From NCBI RefSeq assembly GCF_032854445.1, contig NC_088295.1, forward strand, positions 81,202,644 to 81,266,643: a stretch of DNA of 64,000 bases. The letters run 5' to 3'. Under the pieces are notes generated by a model. It ran no database searches and had not been told where the DNA came from. It was given only the letters and a program-made list of their open reading frames with translations. The position numbers were made by a program, and so were the translations under genes. The DNA comes from Liolophura sinensis (taxonomy: Eukaryota; Mollusca; Polyplacophora; Chitonida; Chitonidae). Positions 38,201 through 50,100 of the stretch are shown piece by piece (the first letter of the stretch is position 1; every line of letters starts with the position of its first letter).

Positions 38201-41200
38201 CACTAAAAAAATTATTATTGCTTATTTAATTTAAGCTTTATGGACACATATATTATAGACAGAAGATCAGAAAATTTTTCATGGCTGAAAAAGTTTTTGC
38301 AACAAACCGAACACAAGAACATTAAATGGTAATCTGACTCCATTCAAACAAGTCCATCACCCTACCCTAAAATGCTGAGGCAGATTTTTCCCGTTTTGTA
38401 GATGTTTGGATTGAAACGCACAGAGCCTCCTCCAGTGGTTAACAACTTTACTCTGGGAGGTCTGATTGGATAATCTGGTGGACATCTTATAAGGAAGTAG
38501 AAAAATCCCCCTTCGTATGGAGTATCGAAAGGCCCAGTAATTAAGGCATGGATCTGTAACAGCAAACAATCAATACCATAATAATTTCACATACGAAAGA
38601 TCAACTTTCAGTGTAATTTATGCACATTTTAAGGTTGATTTTGGAGACAAACCTAAATTTGGTTGGATTGGCCAGTTTCAGGGCTTCACAATAAGTATAA
38701 TTTTATCAGTCAACACAGAATAAAGGTTTCACAATATGCTTGAATAAACACCTTGCAAACATGTAAAAAGGTTGAGGAACTGGAGTATATATCACAACTA
38801 ATCTGTCAACTGTGTGCATTAAACCTCTGTACATTTTTAACTTTAAAAATTATTGATCAGTCACAGTGAAAATTATAAATATATATATGTATCTATTTTT
38901 GCCACACTAGATAATATTTTAGAAATATGACAGAGATCAATTTCATTGGTGGAAAAAACCAGAGCACTTGGAGTAAACTGAATGTAGTACCATGAGTTTT
39001 GGAGTTACGGTTACAAACTTTGCAATATATAAAACGCTAAGAGTTATGCCCTTTTATGAGTTAATTCACATGAGGAGACTTTTGAAGGGTAGCATATGAA
39101 ACTGCAGTGTCAGTGGGTTACCAGAAAAGGTTATTCTCTAAATATATCAAACTACTAGTATTGAGTTTTAGCTCTTGTTATCAAGTTTTAGGGCTGGTTT
39201 AAATTTTACATAACACCCTTACAGGTTCAAATTTATCTTCATTTCAAAAGAGCAGGTAATGTGAGGTCTTTCACATTTATGAAACAATATATCAATGTCA
39301 TGATAACTCTTAACCTGAATGAGACAAATGAATCATGTGTATTAAAGAAAATGGTAGATTACCTTTGTCATGTCATCTTTATCAGGAACAATACACATTC
39401 CTGGAGGGGGCTCACTGTAAATTGACATAATGTCCCTGTAAATGAAAAAAGGCCATGTAGTTTTCCATCATGTGACAGTGTGTAATAATACATTGCAGTG
39501 AGTACATTGTCTTTCATCTATGAGTGCAATTACTGAAATACAAGCCCTGTCAGTATTCAGTCCATTATAGGTAACTGGCAACAGAAGTTATGTACAAGAG
39601 ATTAAGGGTCGAGTCTCAACTATAACGAGCCATTCAAAGAATATTGGTAGCTCGCCTGTTTGAGAAGTTTGTAAAACTGCATAATGTTCAAGTCATGTGA
39701 TATGACCTCTTAGCCAAAAAAAAGTAGAATGATTCACACTATCATACACAGATATTATCCTCTAATTATAATATATAGTGCTAAGATCTTGCCATTAAAT
39801 CAACAAGAAAGACCAAAATCATTATACTGTCACAACTATCACTGTTCATGGTAAGGATTGCAGAGCAGTGACTTCATATGTCATGGAGTTGTAAATCACT
39901 GTGGTGGTAAAACTGTGGGGAGTAAGTATACAGCTTTAGCACAGAGGTCTTTGATATGTAAATCTCGAACTGCATTTGGCAATCCATGTACTATAGGAGG
40001 CAACTGCAACCCTGTGAATAGCTGAGCAAACTGTTGAGCTATGAAGTAAAAGAATTCCTTTGGTTTTTGATATGCAAATCACTACCGATGATTGGCAAGT
40101 ATCTGTGCACTATGGGTGGCCTTTGCAACTCTATGATTGGCCAAAAACTTTAACCAAACTGAACACTGACACTGCCACTGACAGCACCTGATCCCTCTCT
40201 CACAATACCTCTCCTTACTTTGTAAGGCGAGCTAAAAAGACAAAGCCATATTATAATGGACAGAGTCAAATCATAATGGACAACTTCGAAGAAAACACAT
40301 TCTTCTACCCTTTCAACACACAATGTGTGGAGGGGCACATGTGAAAGTTTCAAAATCTTGGGTGTTAAAATTTCCCTCATACAAAAGCACCAAAACACTT
40401 CTTGCTGAAACTGAAATGCATTAATCTTGAAAATATCACTTCCAATCTAGGCCATGACATAGCGAGTACTACTCATGACCCATCTACTTGTTTGCTTCTA
40501 ACACACTGTAATGTATGGATGGTTATACTGTCATTTTTAGGTTGAGGAAAAATTCAGAATGATTTAAAATACATGGCCATTCTTAACACACTTGACACTA
40601 TTTTCCCTGTGCGATGTCTAATTAGAGCAGGTTTTTAGACTGGCTGGTTCCCTTCCCCTGACATCAGATGGCATTAATCGCTTCAGCCGATAGGGCAGGC
40701 ACAGAATAAATTCGTCTCAACAGATTTGGTGCGGTGACGGCATAACTGAACTCAATTCATTGTTCCTGATGCAGCACTTCATGTAACCACTACTGTTATA
40801 TTTGTGTGTAGCTTTGTGATGCCACAGTATTGCTGTATGTTGCGAGGTCAAATTCTAGGCTAGCAATTGGTGGTCACATAAACCCTTTAATACGCCATAC
40901 CTTGTTGATAGGCTTCCCCTACTGCGAATGTGATACTACATATAGCTGATCAATCGTAAGGCAGGCAGCTTTGCAATGTACACCTTGAATGTGATGTCAA
41001 GGGAATCAGACTGAGTTTTAGATTTGCTGGTTCCCTGCCCCTGGAGTCAGATGGCGCTAATTGGGGCAGGAACAGCGTATCAGCTCCGATGATCTCATCA
41101 CTAACCTTGGGTCATTGTTTCTGATATGTTGTACACTGTCATGTCAACTCCTAGAGTTGGGACAGCACAACAACCCTTTCATAGCTATACTTTATTTATA

Positions 41201-41884
41201 GGCATTCTTCACTGCGAACATACTATATATAAATGACCAACTGTAGGGCAGATACGTTTGTAATGTACCTGACGTCACACTCAAAATACGCAGAATATGT
41301 CAGAGAACAAGGCTAGGTTTTAGAGTGCTTTTATCCTTATTTGCATTTTAAGCTTTGGGCCCAGTTTCACGCAGTTCTTTTAATGTGACGAACTCGCAAC
41401 TACCATGACGACATAATGCTCACAGTACTGTTTGCCGTGGTAGTTGAGTGAACTTAACGTTAAGAGTGCTTCGTGATACCGGGTCCTGGTCTATGGGAAG
41501 GGAGATAACCTGTTTGGATAGCAATGCACTCATCACATGTGCATCATTGAAACAAATGCTGCTAAGGCCTATCGCTTTACGATTTCATAGACTTGAGCAT
41601 GACACCATTTTATCATTTCTGTGAAGTCAATATCAAGAGCTCTGACACAGTGTGAATGTGACAGTCACATCGGCTGAGTGGCTTGACAGTGATAGTGATT
41701 TTTATGTGACTGACCTTTTAATCCTTAAGAGACACTGAGGAGTAGGCTTTTCCCAGTCCCCGCAGAAGCAGGGATCCCATTTAGGTGTCTGCATATTTAA
41801 CCCCATCTCCATTTCTCCTGTCATCAATGTATCCTGTAGATGAATCAAGCTATCTAAAACTTCCGGATGGTCGGAGGCAGCCAT
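35244..41884 (-). CDS. UBE2Z: Ubiquitin-conjugating enzyme E2 Z (UBE2Z/USE1), canonical copy C (295 aa, 7 exons)
   Basis: E2 enzyme that in vertebrates is charged by the E1 UBA6. Minus-strand exons: 41884-41715, 39435-39363, 38553-38366, 37754-37643, 36397-36285, 35620-35530 and 35384-35244 (TGA stop). All introns are GT-AG and frames close exactly. Features in order: an acidic N-terminus; [54 protein letters not shown]; catalytic Cys139 in [11 protein letters not shown] (codon 38380-38382); [46 protein letters not shown]; and a family C-terminus [13 protein letters not shown]. It ends in an acidic Ser/Glu tail. The start is ATG 41884, because the upstream open frame lacks another ATG. It is shorter than the ~354-residue human protein only at the N-terminus and tail. 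It is the parental type of the array and lies head to head with CREBZF. Confidence 0.96.
36645..36845 (-). mobile_element. Decayed SINE, minus orientation
   Basis: CAGCAGGAATTATGGTGGGAGG, GAGAATACAGCATGAGCTGGA, TGACCTCATTGGTAGGAGGC and ATTCGGCCACAGAGG are recognisable inverted body, B-box and A-box words of the SINE family. It lies in intron 4 of UBE2Z copy C. Confidence 0.6.
40631..41325 (+). repeat. ~382-bp tandem segmental duplication in UBE2Z intron 1
   Basis: Two diverged copies, beginning near 40631 and 41013. Both contain TTTTAGA.T.GCTGGTTCCC, CCCTG....TCAGATGGC, TCATTGTT.CTGAT, AACCCTTT and AATGTAC in the same order. The second copy is truncated near the MITE at 41357. Confidence 0.6.
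41357..41487. mobile_element. Short fold-back MITE
   Basis: GGGCCCAGTTTCACGCAG at the left is inverted as GCTTCGTGATACCGGGTCC at the right; the total is ~130 bp. The same end type occurs at 59770-59993. It lies at the promoter-proximal end of UBE2Z intron 1. Confidence 0.6.
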
Positions 41885-42673
41885 TTCGATACACTGACCA
41901 CGTGGTCTTAAATCTCTTAACGCGAGAGCGAAATATTTTAACAAGAAATTGTAATTTTCACTGGGTGTTGTAAATCGTGTTTAATTCTTATTTTTTCAAC
42001 GGCATTTCTTCTTTTCAAAATAATTTGCCCTTGTTGTTGCTGATCATTAAAATAACTCACTGGCGTATTGATATGTATGGTTTAAAATACTTTAGCAATA
42101 TAATCCAAGACATAAACATAAAAATCTACCGGGTATGGTTCGGTTGTGTAAGATTTAGTTTATGTTAGCAGTATGACGCAAACGCAAATGCTGGAGTATC
42201 TGGATTATGTTTTCTCAATTCACCATAGGCGGTGATTCGGCCACAACATACGTACCTCGAACGTTACTGTCTTGTGACGGTGAACTCAGTGCTATTTTTA
42301 GCTAACCAATCAAACCTGTATCTTAAGAGTCACGTGACTCTGTCTGACCAATTATGGTTCGTGTTTATTTGGCTGACATTGCGAACGTACACTGAACGTC
42401 TTGACACTGAGCTTGGTGACGAGTTGAGCAAGTTTGTGGCTACTCCCTGCTTTGTGGTTATAGAGAGAAGATTGTGTTTTTCAGGTATAGATACTTAAGA
42501 GATTGTATTTACCTTTTTGTACAACGTTAGTGCATATTTAAAGTCAAATTTGGCAGGTCGTAGTGTATGGATTGAAACTTACGAGATATTCGGACAAATC
42601 TGTTCGTTTATCAAAAGTTTTGTTCCATTTCTACTCCCCTGTTCATGTGACATACTTTGATCGCGAAAAAACA
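41885..42673. promoter_or_regulatory. Shared UBE2Z/CREBZF bidirectional promoter region
   Basis: The start codons of UBE2Z (41884, minus) and CREBZF (42674, plus) are ~790 bp apart, back to back. The interval contains the 12-bp palindrome GACCACGTGGTC (41896-41907), the 14-bp palindrome GAGTCACGTGACTC (42327-42340), and CCAAT boxes at 42306-42310 and 42348-42352 flanking the latter. CACGTG with flanking GT/AC is the binding core of USF and MiT/TFE bHLH-zip factors. No TATA box is apparent. Transcription starts are not known. Confidence 0.6.
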
Positions 42674-43777
42674 ATGGAAGATGTATTTCTCGGTGTGTCT
42701 GATGGTGTTTCAGGGTCGTGCTTTTCTTCCACATTAGATGGACTGCCATTCTGGGAAGATGGTTACTTTAGCCTTGGAGATGGATGTGTGGAAAAACAGG
42801 TAACCAGTGATAAGTCTCCCGGCCATGAATCTGATAGTGGTTTATCAAGTGTGTACATGTCGGATGTTATGAGCCCACTGTCTCTGTCATGCGAAGATAT
42901 TGTGATGGACTTTAAACATTCTGACATGTCTGAAAACTATCAAGGAATGGAGTTGACAGAGGAAAAGCCTTTATTTGATGCCGATCCAGACTTGCTGTCA
43001 TTTCTGATGAGCCCTGATGGAGAAGGTAACGTTGAGGACAAACCAGGTAGCCATGTTGAGCAGAGTACGACAGACTCTGAATCATTAGACTATAATATGA
43101 ATGTGAAGGAAACTAAAAGTTTTGAAAATTCATACAACGTGATTACAAATCATATTCCAAAGCCATCCAAATCCCCTGTGGTGCTGTGTGAAAAAATAGA
43201 CAAAGTGGCCAACACCATGACAGAGGCCAATGACAAAATCGTTATTACCCCGTTGTCCACCAAAAACTCGGCTGTTAAAGTAGTTAAGTTGGTGACCCCT
43301 ATAGCTGTGGGGAAATCAGTCACCACTGAAGAAGTTGTGAAAGCTATTGAAGTTAAAAACAAGAAAAACGCTCAAAATGCCAAAGTGAATCGAGAAAAAA
43401 AGAAGACCTACATAAAAGGTCTTGAAAATGAGGTTGATGGCCTCAAAACTGAAAATAACTCATTGAAGGAGGAAGCAAAGGCACTTAGGAAAGAAAAATG
43501 TGCACTGGAAGAGGAGGTGTCTTATTTGAAATCTGTGCTTGCCAATGAAAGCAGTTTATCAGCTTTGCTACAGAACATTCCATCTGTGAAAAAAGTGAAA
43601 TTATCATCTTCATTCTTGTCTTCAAAGAGAAATGCTGAGGAAGACCATGACTACAAGGGTGCTGCAAAAAAGCTCAGGAAAGGTGGTGTGTGTTTACATG
43701 TGGAGGGAGAGAATGTCTCCTTGGAGTTTTGTTCTCGTTGTGCTAAGATGGCATCCAAGAGTGGTGTAGATAAGTGA
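42674..43777 (+). CDS. CREBZF: CREB/ATF bZIP transcription factor CREBZF (Zhangfei/SMILE), 367 aa, single coding exon
   Basis: Nuclear bZIP cofactor; vertebrate CREBZF binds HCF-1 and modulates ATF6/XBP1-type ER-stress factors, CREB3 and nuclear receptors. The start is ATG 42674 in AAACAATGG context; the frame is open upstream only from a GTG, and the sequence after ATG begins MEDVFLGVSDG. Residues 1-150 are acidic and Ser-rich, with SDSGLSS (DSGLSS at 54-59) and DPDLLSFLMSP. The bZIP lies at about 228-295: NAQNAKVNREKKKTYIKGLE, then leucine heptads through SYLKSVLANESSLS. The basic region lacks the canonical NxxAAxxCR, as in family members that do not bind DNA as homodimers. An HCF-binding DHDY is at 324-327. 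The C-terminal GGVCLHVEGENVSLEFCSRC module is diagnostic for CREBZF. The 3' UTR extends an unknown distance; AATAAA is at 46331. Confidence 0.95.
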   Translation: MEDVFLGVSDGVSGSCFSSTLDGLPFWEDGYFSLGDGCVEKQVTSDKSPGHESDSGLSSVYMSDVMSPLSLSCEDIVMDFKHSDMSENYQGMELTEEKPLFDADPDLLSFLMSPDGEGNVEDKPGSHVEQSTTDSESLDYNMNVKETKSFENSYNVITNHIPKPSKSPVVLCEKIDKVANTMTEANDKIVITPLSTKNSAVKVVKLVTPIAVGKSVTTEEVVKAIEVKNKKNAQNAKVNREKKKTYIKGLENEVDGLKTENNSLKEEAKALRKEKCALEEEVSYLKSVLANESSLSALLQNIPSVKKVKLSSSFLSSKRNAEEDHDYKGAAKKLRKGGVCLHVEGENVSLEFCSRCAKMASKSGVDK

Positions 43778-46340
43778 CTGATGGCTTGAATGCTGAAACT
43801 GGTCCAGACATTCACTCATGTTGCAGCGACACACAGACCAGATCATCAACTTAGTTATGCTGGTGGCAAGTGGGGCTACTTCAGATCCAGCAGCACAAGA
43901 CCTTGAGATGACCTGAGGCAGTGGGTTCCCAGCAAAGCTTTGTATCAATGAAAAAAAAAATGCCCCGAAAAAAAAAAACAAAAAAAAACAACAAATGATG
44001 GAAGGAAGTTGGTAGGAAGGTGTTGACACAAATGATAGTTATCTATCGAGACAGTGTGATGGTGAAATTTGACATTGTTCTACATGTAGACAGTATGCAT
44101 ATTCTAGACATTACTGAACAATAACTAACATTTTTTTTGTTTTGTTTCAATGAATGCATATTGATAAGTTCACTGTAAAATGTTTTCATATTGTTCTTCT
44201 GATTTCAGATGAATTCTTATCAGTTTTCATTTGTAGGCTTGTACCCTGACTAAGGAAAGTTGAGGCGGACTGGGGCCTGCACTCTTCGCTCCACCCCCAA
44301 CAGTTTAGTTTTCATGGTAAGCTTTTGGGGAGTCATTGATTTCCTTGGGTATTTCTTAAAATGTAGACTTCCATCTTTGAGAAACACCTTTCATCTTGTG
44401 AACAGAAAATTGAAATTGGTTTGCAAGTTTTGCAGAGTTCTAACTTAAGTCTCGACCTACTGTCTTTTTACTGAGATTATTAAGCTCCAAGAAAATCACA
44501 AGTTGTGTAATTTCCTACTCTCCATTGTCCATGTGATGGTCAATTAATGACATTAGACTCTTCAAATGACTGGATCATTGATAGACACTCAATTCTGAAT
44601 GTCTAGTTTTTCTCTTAGTACTTGATTGTTTTTTTTTTGTGTGTGTGTGAAAAGCAACAGTTGAATTAAAGCATGACGGCTTGTCTTATTTATATACCCT
44701 TTTCATGTGCATTTAACTGTCATGATGTTTGTGTAGACTTGATATTGATGGCAATGTTTTACCCTGCACAGTGACGCACCAAGATGGCTCGATGAAAGGT
44801 CTGAGGACTTGAGAGCTTCAGTGGGAAAAGGGAGGTGAGGGTGGCGGAGGATCTGTGTAGGTTTAAGGTGGTATACGTTACTTAGAGAATTCATAAGAAA
44901 AATCAAAGTGAAAATAATCAACAATCATTTGTCATTGTTGAGGAACCATTTGTATTTACGATCATTTGCTAGTAGTTTAATGTGAATTGTTCGTATGTTT
45001 GTACATGTATATATATTTACATTGTGACTCAACTCTCCGGAAGTGCTTTCATGTTAAAACAATTTTGTATTGATATGCATTAGGCATGATATGTGCTGAA
45101 TTAAATGTTTGTTTTGGATGTTTCAGTGTTTTTCTCCTCTTTAGTGCACCTTTCAGAGATACTAGGAAAGACATTACCCAAGGATGGAAAATATTTGGGC
45201 GCGTAAATGGGATGGGAATGGGCTGGGTGTTCTGTCAATGGGATTTACATCGAAATCACTTGCTATAGGTTAAAAATTCTGTGATAATTAGTCACAAGAT
45301 GCTTTCACTACAAGGTAACAATATGTACCCATGTGATGAAGGTATTGTGCACAAATATTTTATGTGGTCAAATATTTCTTGTAGATGCACGCACATTGTG
45401 ACAATTATTAGTGACTTTTGGGTTCATGTGTTTATGCAGGGTAGCAAGTTAATGTTACTTATGCATAACCATGCAGGTGTGGGTTTACAGTTTGTATTTC
45501 TAAATCGTTTTGAATGGCATAACATTTTGAGAAGTTTTATTACTAAGGTAAATTGTATGTTTTAAAAATTTTAAATTCCTAACTTTTGAAAGTGGCCAAA
45601 ACTTTCTGTAGCTGTAATATCCAGTCTCCTTGGCAGCTAATGTTTCCCTTAATGTGTGATTATATGAAAAAGGTATTGTCTGTTCTACTAGTACATTTTA
45701 TTAATGAGACATTCAGCATGATCAGCAGTTATTTTCCATTGGGTTAAAACTTCAGTTTATCATCATCTTAAGTTCTCATATTAAGGGTGACTGAATATAG
45801 TAAATTATACCTTGTAATAGTTATGCATAAGTCGTTAACTAAAAAATGTAACTCCTACAGTATCATACTGCAGCAGTTTTAGGCGTCTGTTTCAGGAAAG
45901 AGTGACTAAAGCAGAACTTGCCAGTTGTACAGAACGGAAGATGCAAGTCTGGTTTCTCCTCCAGTGTTTGGAGGTTTGCCCAGTTTCGCTGCTCTGAATC
46001 CTGAAGCCACCTCAAATCATGCTGCTGCCTGTCATTCTACAGCTGAAACAGTGCTGAAAGGATACGTGAACGAATGCATGGAAATCTGTGTTACAACCAT
46101 GGAACCATGCTTCTGGACTTTGCAGCTTAAGGCAGACGGGGAAAAATACCACACAGACTGCTCTCTAGTGTGGGTGCATCATAGCCATTCATGAGGAATA
46201 CTTGTCACATTGCTGATTTCCTATCTTCTGTTCCTTTGGATACCTGATGTAAGTACCCAGGTAGGTGAGGTAGATGATCAGTATTGAACACAAAACCAAA
46301 CTGGGCTTTTTTGTGTCTTACAAGAATCAAAATAAAGGTG
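43778..46340 (+). other. Likely CREBZF 3' UTR and downstream sequence
   Basis: No gene can be supported. The first part holds A-rich runs (43948-43995); a possible ATTAAA lies near 44663, and a canonical AATAAA is at 46331-46336, which would give a 2.5-kb 3' UTR. The short open frames here have no recognisable domain. Confidence 0.35.
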
Positions 46341-46446
46341 TGAAAAGATCAATTCGTTCACTCAGTGTTTTCATGTTAGGGGAAGGCCTACAAGAGGTTA
46401 TATACTAGCGTTCGACTGGCTTGCACATATTACTGTATGTAGGACA

Positions 46447-47100
46447 CCTAGCTGTAGCGGGCTTACCAATAGATTATTGTCTATAGAAGTTAAACCCTAT
46501 CTTTTTCCAACTCCCTGTAGCCGTATTATACAAACCTGCCGGGCTGTCCCTCTTGGTTTGATGCTGGCATTAATAAAACATTCATGTCGGCATACTCCCG
46601 TGCCTAAACTGCTCGTTGTCCCGTGTTGTCCGGTTGCACAGTCTATAGCAAATGCACACGGGCACAAAAATCATTAATAGTGATCCATTTTCGGGGCCCA
46701 CATGTCCAACACTTCACTTTTGCTTGACTTTACCGACTGAGACTGCACCATTGCTCACTATGTTGGTAAAGTCTGGCAAGAGCCGAGTGTTGGACAAGAG
46801 GGGCCCCCAAAATGATGACGTAGTGTCAACATGGCTGTCCAGTACTAAAGACTTTCTAAAATGAGTTTACTGTAAGGCGATATGTACCTGTATGCGCTCA
46901 CTAGAGGCCCATGCCACCAGACGACTCTGTACAACGAACGGCTTGGTCATGGGGTATACCGACATGAATGTTTTATTGATGCCAGCATCAAACTGAGAGG
47001 GACAGCACGGTAGGTTGGTATTATGTGGCTGCAGGGAAGAGGAAGAAGTTAGGGCGTAGCCTCTACAGATAATCTATGAGTAAGCCTGCTAGAGCTAAAC
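46447..47100. mobile_element. ~650-bp fold-back palindrome with ~200-bp arms
   Basis: The left arm 46447-46660 and inverted right arm 46887-47100 share GCTGTCCCTCT..GTTTGATG, CTGGCAT.AATAAAACATTC, ATGTCGG.ATAC and the outer GCAGGCTTAC/GCGGGCTTACC words. The spacer contains its own inner inverted pair (CATGTCCAACACTTC..TTTACC at ~46701 and GGTAAAGTCTGGCAAGAGCC..GTGTTGGACAAG to ~46800). The whole block therefore folds on itself around ~46770. It is probably a fold-back transposon. Confidence 0.8.
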
Positions 47101-50100
47101 ATCTCCATGCAGAAAATTCTTCTTTCCTTCACACCTCGATCCAGCCCTCATGTTTAATATACACTGGATAACCAAATCATTTGGTTCCACAAAATGTTAC
47201 ACCAGCATTGGCAAACTGGGTTTTAATATGATCCAGCCTAAATTATTGATTCAAGAGGTCAATTGGTCAGACCAAAAAATTTACTCACACAATGCTGCAC
47301 ATTGCTCAATGAAAAGTCACTGGGATGAAATTTTCACATTACAACATTGCCTTGCTAGAAATTATTATAAAACATGGTAGATGTTGGTCTGACTTCATGC
47401 TTCAAAAGTTTCCAAGGACTGGATTATGTTTGAATTTAAGATAAAGCTAAAATATGAAGTAAGGTTCATCATGCAGACAGCTGGAAACAGTGTAAAAATA
47501 CTTTCGTTTATTTTTCAGATTGTCAAAAGGCATTCAAATACTTGAATACTATAGTGGGCTTTATGAGCCATACAAATGGTATCTATGATCTGATGTCACA
47601 ACACCTTTTTTTTTCCTGATGTTCACCATAAGGAAGAAATTTTTGGAACATTATTTCAGTAAGCTTTTACTTATATGTTATTCCAATATTCAGTATCGTG
47701 ATTAGAGTTGGATATACTTTGTGCGACATCAGAGTTCCTAAAATCTAGTATGGTCCATAAAGTCCACCTTAAATTTCAAATGTTTGAGCGCTTTTAACTT
47801 TTTCAAAAAAAATAAATAAAAGTATATTTATGCATAGTTTTAAGTGGTCTATTTTGTGATACAGACTTTAATTTTTAGACGTCTTGAGGCTTAGCGATGC
47901 CAGTTTTGAGGTTTTCTAAGTTCTTGGAAGTAATGACTGGGATGAAGAATATATCAAACATTAGAGCTGTGAAGAACTACTGTCTGTGTTGGTGTAAATG
48001 GGACCAGTTGGTATCTGTATAGTGAGTTACTTTTAACTGGTCACCAGTATTCCGCACTTTCAAATCAATCGTACTTGCTATCAGAATTCCATTCTGTCAG
48101 TGACAAGAAACACTCAACTGTACTAATTGATATGTTGGAACTTTATATTATTGCCAAAGGAAATGCAGGTACAATACCTTCTTTTTAAAGTCGTAATGTT
48201 CAAAATGGAATAGTTAACACATGAAGAACTTCATGTTGCCTCACGTGACGTCATAATTATTTTAAAAAAAATGACATGCAGGATAATGGTCAGTCCAGTA
48301 TGTTCTAACGGACAGCAACACCAGTTTCCCTATTAATTATTTCAATTTTTGGGACACCTGGTCTGGTCTGCTCTGCTCTTTGTTTTTCACATGGTTAGCC
48401 CATCTGAAGAACAAGATATTCACATCTTTGCTCTTCCAAAAAGCTTGGAGAGAAATGTGCAGGATAGTAGGCAGAGTTCAATATGTTTTGACCGTGAGCA
48501 ACATCAGTTACCTAAATTGTAAGCAGCTGTCGCCCTAAACCCTGTTTCTGATAAAACCATCTTGTAATTTTCGTGTAACTTCAATAAATAAAATTTGTTA
48601 TCTCTCAACCTGTAGTATATGCTTTCATATCGGGGTAATGCTATCTGAGATCCGTGTTTGGAAATTATTATAAAAAAAATGTGGTCTATTCGTGCATGCA
48701 GTAGAGTAGGCTTTGTTACGGGATGGAGTTCTGCATCCATATAAGATATTGTGTGCTGGTTTTTCTCTCTAAGCCTGTTGTCCAGCATGCCAATTGCTTC
48801 AAAGTGTCAAAAACAAGCTTATGGGTCTTTCCCTTTATGAATTTGAAAAAGTATTCCAGCTGCACTTTCATTATAATAATATGGATGTCCAACATATTAA
48901 TCTGCAGAATTTGTGGTGTTTGGTGTCACCGGCTAATGGCAGTTTTGGTTGTGAGAAAGAGCTGATAATAGGCGACAAGATGAAGGAAACAGGCTATAGG
49001 GGGAACTTGGTATTGGTGAAAAAGCTGCTCCATACATATAGAGTTCTGTTCACTCAAGTCTTGCACGCACTTTTAGATTTGGATGATTTAGTGAAGTTTG
49101 TTATAACCTAGTCCTTTAACTGCGAGGGTCTCCTAACACTGAACAGTCCCAGAATTTAGCATCTCGGTGGGGGGTTATAACATCTTCAGAGTGTTGGATG
49201 CTGCGGAAGTATCCGTTTTGACGGTAAAACATTTTTCCAGAATTATCCGACACAGTAAATAGCAAGACCAATTAGGTAGATGAGAAAATTGTGACTGTAG
49301 TTAACCGATTGTGTTCAAGCCATTATACCTGAAATCGTAATGTAGATTGATCACATATGGTGAAAGCGAACCGAATTGGGTTTAATTGTAGTTGTTCACT
49401 CAATGTCTCCAGCATTGACTAAATCAACGAGTCTCTATCAGAAATTGAAATTCAACAATTTTTTTTTTTTGACACTTTAAGCAAATAGTTTAACACTGTG
49501 TCAAATAACATGTATGACTTTAAGTGGCTAAATTTTAACTTTTTAAGGGTTAAGATCACTTTTCAAAACTGGTTTTGTGAAATCGGCCGTGCAAGAGAGG
49601 AAAAAGCAGAAAGAACAGCGTGCGGCCTTCAGTAGCGCACTGCTGACGTGCAGTGTTAAACATTATTTGACGACGTGCCAAGTGGCGAAATGCGAGTGTT
49701 GACTGGGGGTAATGGTGATGTTTCAGTATGGTCCCATTCATGTAATGTGAAATCACACCTCTGGAAGTAAATTTTAAGAAATTATGGGCTCGGACATTGT
49801 GAAAATGCAGTGCTTGATTTTGCGATGTATGAATTTCCTGTTACATCGGATATTCCACATGTGAGGGCATCGTTTCCTTCAGTCCAATAAGGGTTTCCTT
49901 GTCATGGTTTCATTTTCCTCAGTTGCATCGATTTGCTTCACTTGTTTCTAACTTTCGTTGAGTTCCAGTTTTATCCAAGCAAAGCCATGATTATCCATAA
50001 TGAAAGTGACTTGATTTTGGTTGGGAATTTATCGGTTCTAAGAATTCTAGAAGAAGTTTAACAACAAATAGTACGGATCCGGATGTTCGCCAAAGAAAGG

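Noticed and set aside
42563-42673. N-terminal extension of CREBZF by 37 codons
   Set aside because: The extended frame starts with GTG, not ATG. ATG 42674 has a good context and a family-like start.
48794-49111. 105-codon plus-strand frame
   Set aside because: It starts with TTG, has no domain and no exon context.
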